In this document: positions 61,001 to 64,000 of the stretch, piece after piece | Layout: every line of letters starts with the position of its first letter | Numbering within the stretch: position 1 is the first letter of the stretch | Source of the DNA: Gibbula magus | Lineage: Eukaryota > Mollusca > Gastropoda > Trochida > Trochidae | Direction: 5' to 3' | NCBI GenBank assembly: GCA_936450465.1 | Contig: OW388291.1 | Coordinates: 76,160,436 to 76,224,435 of the forward strand | Length of the DNA: 64,000 bases | Notes under the pieces: generated by a model | What the model was told of the DNA's origin: nothing | What the model saw: only the letters and a program-made list of their open reading frames with translations | Database searches by the model: none | Made by a program: the position numbers and the translations under genes

Positions 61001-63620
61001 TCTTCTCCTCAAGTTCCAAAAGGTATAGAGAGCTTGAAAGTTGTGTGCAGACTCCTTGGCTAATGGGGATTCTAAATTGTAGATTTAGTGATCCTGCGAC
61101 CCCAAATATAGGTCACAGACGTCATGACCTGAAAATCTATTTCATCTAGAGATTTTATGTGCTCTTTAAACAGTAATTAATTAAATCTTCAAGTGTGACT
61201 TTATTTGAAGGGAATTTATGACCTCAAAGATAGATCAGAGACCTATTTCATCTTCTCCATTTAAAGTGCTTCCTTTGTGTTATACCTCTCACCTAGAAGT
61301 TGACATTTTGAATTAAATGTATATAAAGCCTGATGAGCTACAGAGCCCATGGCTCTGTTTTTCATTCATAAAACAAACGTGAATTCATTCATGATTACAA
61401 GTACAATTACAAGTATAATTTTGCGACAACACTTATCATTGATATTTATCTCATTGTTCAGTTGATTAATTTTCAAGAACTCGTACTCACCACAATGGTT
61501 GATTTAAATGAATAATTCACAAATACACCATGACTAGAGCAGAGCTAATAAGCACAACGTGTAGAATGCAGCAATAGTTTTTTCTCTCAGTCTTACCGTT
61601 TGGAATGACATTGCACCAAACGCTCAGAATCTCGGTGAAAATAACGTCTTCGTAACGGTGCACAGTGAATTTATACTCACAAGACAAACATAACCGAAAG
61701 GAAAGCCATTTCAACAGCGATGTTCATCTAAAACGTACATTCAACGAGGTTGTTTGAGCTTGTTTACACATTCCGACGACGAGAAACATGCGAATGGCAG
61801 CCGCCATGACATAAACCTCATCTCATGTTCTCGAGCAGGGAGATGCTATATTACGTACGCTTCCTTTAGCATGCCTAGTGCAACTGGTTTCGCCATACCG
61901 AACATCATGGATTATAGAATGTTTTGGTGTTAAAAGCGTGAATATTTAACGTCGCAATATTATGAACTTATAGATGATGTGACTGTGTTAATATTACTCA
62001 GCCGTTCCGTTCCTTTATAGGGAAAACAGAAATATATTTTAAAACACAATAAATCGTATGAAATACATGTTGGTAATAAATAACATACATAACTCGTTCC
62101 CCTTTCATATCAAGTTTATGTCCATCGTGAAATAATTTTGGTTTGTCTCTCGCCAAGGCTCGAGACAAAGCAAAATTATTTCACTCGGGATATAAACTTG
62201 ATATGAAAGGGGAAGCTCGTTAGATAATGTAATACTGAAATATGATGATGATTTACGATGATGTGTAACATCTGCATGTAAAGAAAGGATGTTAAGTTTA
62301 TGGGCGAATTACCAAATAAGATGACAGAACTGAAATGATGTACTCAGTGTCCAAGCATTGGTTACCTTTTGTAATGCAACTGGTGATATTATGATTGAAT
62401 TTGAATTTTCTTATTTCAAACTGATATGATACACAGTCATTCCCGCAAGTTCATGTCCGTCACAGGACAAGGGAAAACCCAATGATGTGATTCTGACTTG
62501 TCCAATTGAGAGAGCAGCTAAAATCTACATCGTTGGAAAAATTGAAGAATTCAAACATAACACCAAGTATGTATTAAGATTACAATTTGATCATGTAGGA
62601 ACATATACCTCTATTTTGAACAATTTGAAGTTAGATTGTAAAATTAACAATTGTAATATAATGATCAGATTGCAATAGATATGTTGTCTTGTGTTACGTC
62701 ATGAAAGATGGGTATGAAGAAACGTTTGTTCTACAGTGACTATACTAATTAATAAGCGTATGGTAGTATGGTAGAGAACATATTTTGAGAGAGAACATAT
62801 TATGAGAGGGAACATATTATGACAAGGAACTGTAACAGGGAACAAAGTATGAAAAAAGAAAACATTATGACAAAGATTTTAGTATGACAGATAACTTAAT
62901 GTGACAGAGAACATATTATGACAGAGATTTTGGTATGGAAGACAAACTATTGTGAAATAGGAAATAAAATGACAGATAACATATCACGACATATCATCTG
63001 ATATGACAGAGAATGTAAATGTAGTATGACAGAGAACATGTTATGGAAGAGAATAAAGAATGAAAGGGAACATATTTTATTGAGAATATAGTATGACGGA
63101 GAAACAGTAGGACATAAAACACATCATGACAGAGAACATTTTATGATATAGTATGGCAGAGAACACAGTATGACAGAACATATATAGTAGCACAGATAAT
63201 ATATTATGTCAGATAACATTGTATGACAGAGATCATGGTGTGAAAAAGAAAATATCATAACATAGAAAAATAACATATAAAAGAGAAATTATTGTGACAG
63301 AGAATACACTTTAACAGATTACATAGTATACAGTATATGACAGAGTGCAAATAGGCTGACAAATGACATAGTATGACATGGCACTTATCCATAAAATCCT
63401 TCATATATACAGAGTCCGTCTCAATGCCTCTGGGAAGGGATTTATTGTATCATTCACACTCTGGCCGAAGAAGAACAAGAACTTTGACTTTGAACTCAAA
63501 TCTAAACATGATCACTCTAAATGGAAAGTGAAGTATCAATATACATCACTGTTTCGAATGAAGGAAAATACAACCATCCACTTTCAATTTTATGTTAACA
63601 GGAGATCGAAATCAGTGGCG
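52084..63620 (+). CDS. Gene D: secreted PAN-CCP-galectin-like protein (3' incomplete)
   Basis: Five exons are inside the window: 52084-52372, 52661-52720, 59482-59684, 62466-62566 and 63413-63620, giving 287 residues. The signal peptide and PAN-like module are nearly identical to gene A (Cys54, 58, 64, 76). The linker exon keeps the ancestral donor CCAG/GTTAGT. In the CCP module the first cysteine is replaced by Trp121 (RRWDKP against KKCAKP in gene A), while the other three and the extra pair remain. Exons 4-5 encode the galectin-like domain (LTCPIERAAKIYIVG, SFTLWPKKNK, SKWKV). A phase-0 donor CG/GTGAGT ends exon 5. Exon 6 is not found before the window end; by comparison with gene A it should lie about 0.3 kb further on. 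Unspliced reading stops at 63647. Intron 2 is 6.8 kb, swollen by three LINE fragments and other repeats. Confidence 0.82.
53480..54400 (+). repeat. Two diverged copies of a tandem-array segment
   Basis: GACATATGGTCACATTCGGA occurs at about 53501 and again at about 53938. Each is followed by sequence matching the last 0.5-1 kb of the array units (for example 12756-13150). The second copy runs through TTAACACACCTCATAAATTC, then TCTAGCGG, the continuation also seen after 33070. The segment is thus a dispersed repeat older than the array itself. Confidence 0.7.
54455..55080 (-). pseudogene. LINE 3' fragment
   Basis: Minus-strand reading gives PRHYRSALSTFRCGVAPKRV followed by ETGRYE, a C-terminal motif of a non-LTR polyprotein. 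The 3' end reads GTGAGACGTAAATAACTAAT with a short (CTGT)n tail near 54460. It is truncated and lacks the reverse transcriptase core. Confidence 0.6.
55100..57780 (-). pseudogene. Degenerate LINE reverse transcriptase in gene D intron 2
   Basis: In minus-strand order: PPFTMEEIKMAISKVKSGKA followed by TGADGIP (near 57250, domain 1), CVLSPLLFNMYINDL (near 56710, motif B), SILLYADYVVLLAEN (near 56600, motif C with the second catalytic Asp replaced by Tyr), MLDELHSWCDRND (near 56540), and a C-terminal CFHCPN-type motif near 55600. A (CTGT)n tail ends the element near 55115. Frameshifts and the YADY change make it inactive. It is a second copy of the family represented at 54455-55080 and opposes gene D. 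Confidence 0.8.
57781..58090 (-). pseudogene. Third LINE C-terminal fragment
   Basis: Minus-strand reading gives ETSICSCGHNNKDVVHYLFI followed by CRNYHHLR, a Cys-x-Cys...His...Cys motif again typical of a non-LTR C-terminus but from a different LINE family. Only the 3' end survives. Confidence 0.5.
58205..58870. mobile_element. Repeat element with three internal tandem copies
   Basis: Opens with GTCCCCTTCAAAGCTTTGCGG and a CCGTCCGT run. Three diverged copies of a block of about 170 bp follow, each with GAAACARTTTGAACT, GGGGGTAGGGACC or close variants, and ATCTCAAAATCTATG. There is no coding content. It belongs with the other CGTCCG-bearing elements of the window (35037, 60470). Confidence 0.6.
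60466..61365 (+). repeat. 145 bp tandem repeat element, four copies
   Basis: After TTAGCTCATCTGGCCTCAAA and a GTCCGTCCGTCC run, four copies of a 145 bp block follow. Each contains GCTAATGGGGATTCT, ATTGTAGATTT, CAAATGGGGTCACAGG or close variants, and TTCTCCAGTTCCAAAAGG. The open frames of about 70 codons at 60671, 60816 and 60961 are the same repeat read three times and are not genes. AGAGCCCATGGCTCT near the right end mirrors GCCCGATGGGC at the left. Confidence 0.75.
62090..62222. mobile_element. Foldback MITE in gene D intron 3
   Basis: The whole 133 bp folds back. CCCCTTTCATATCAAGTTTA on the left matches TAAACTTGATATGAAAGGGG on the right, and GTGAAATAATTTTGGTTTGT matches the reverse complement of ACAAAGCAAAATTATTTCAC. 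The loop is four to six bases. No open frame. Confidence 0.8.
62765..63385 (+). repeat. Degenerate minisatellite in gene D intron 4
   Basis: Some 30 imperfect repeats of about 18-20 bases, with a core close to TATGACAGAGAACATAT, fill most of intron 4. Repeats drift (GAGAGGGAAC, GACAGATAAC) without clear higher-order periodicity. The tract ends about 25 bases before the exon 5 acceptor, so it could affect splicing. Confidence 0.85.
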
Positions 63621-64000
63621 GTGAGTAACATGTTCTGCAAAGAATGAATTCATTTATGAATGAAATGATAACCCAAATACAATTTCATTATTTTGAACAT
63701 AATTATGATATTTAAGAATAGCACTAAGTAATATTGACTATTTAAGAATAGGACTGAGTATTTGAATTAAGCAAGCATGTAATGAATCCTTGTCTTTGTG
63801 GAACACATACATGTAGTCTATTCAATTTGATTTTGATATTCTTCAACTGATCAAAACTAATCATGCAAATGTATTTGTGTATCACATTTAAAATAGAATA
63901 ATGAACCATTAGCAAATAGGGTTGATTATTGCACTCATTGCGTGGTGAAACATATAGATTATATTATGCCTTCTGAAATTAATTAAATAAACGTATGTTG

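Noticed and set aside
60671..61149. Three open frames of about 70 codons with similar proteins, as a small gene family
   Set aside because: They are one 145 bp tandem repeat read three times in related frames, with no start context, domain or splice signals.
62765..63385. CRISPR-like repeat array
   Set aside because: Repeats are contiguous and drifting, without unique spacers, and lie in a eukaryotic intron.

Overview
The window is AT-rich animal genomic DNA with short exons, GT-AG introns and dense transposon remnants. Secreted multidomain lectin-like genes, CR1/jockey-type LINEs, a Tc1-like and a Penelope-like remnant, a tRNA-derived SINE with an (ACTC)n tail, TTAA-flanked MITEs and elements with CGTCCG runs fit a mollusc, probably a gastropod. 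That assignment is an inference from repeat style, not a species call.

The host genes are four paralogues of one family, reconstructed here exon by exon: gene A (1287-8116, minus), gene B (38278-40461, minus), gene C (43503-49275, minus) and gene D (52084-63620, plus, last exon beyond the window). All share one exon plan. Exon 1 encodes a signal peptide and a short PAN/apple-like cysteine module. Exon 2 is a small linker. Exon 3 is one CCP/sushi module. Exons 4-6 encode a beta-sandwich domain that I read as a divergent galectin domain. Intron phases are the same in all four (1, 1, 0, 2, 0). A and D are the closest pair, lie in opposite orientations and also share their 5' flanks. C and D are head to head, about 2.8 kb apart.

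Between A and B (8430-33070) lies a head-to-tail array of four units of about 6.07 kb. Units 2 and 3 are nearly identical. Unit 1 lacks the reverse transcriptase segment. Unit 4 is the most diverged and carries a nested 1.5 kb insertion, an expanded (TC)n tract and a frameshift. Each unit combines a 49 bp perfect hairpin, a LINE reverse transcriptase ORF truncated at its 5' end (not in unit 1), a second LINE 3' end with a (TC)n tail, a TTAA-flanked MITE and a foldback MITE. The array is a duplicated composite of dead elements, not an operon-like system.

The remaining sequence is introns and intergenic DNA with LINE fragments (A intron 2, D intron 2), a Tc1-like remnant (C intron 2), a SINE with perfect 14 bp target-site duplications (35973-36470), a Penelope-like fragment and several foldback or tandem-repeat elements. 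Functionally, the four proteins would be secreted, disulfide-rich, possibly carbohydrate-binding proteins. An immune or mucosal recognition role is plausible by analogy to other molluscan lectin families but is not shown by the sequence.
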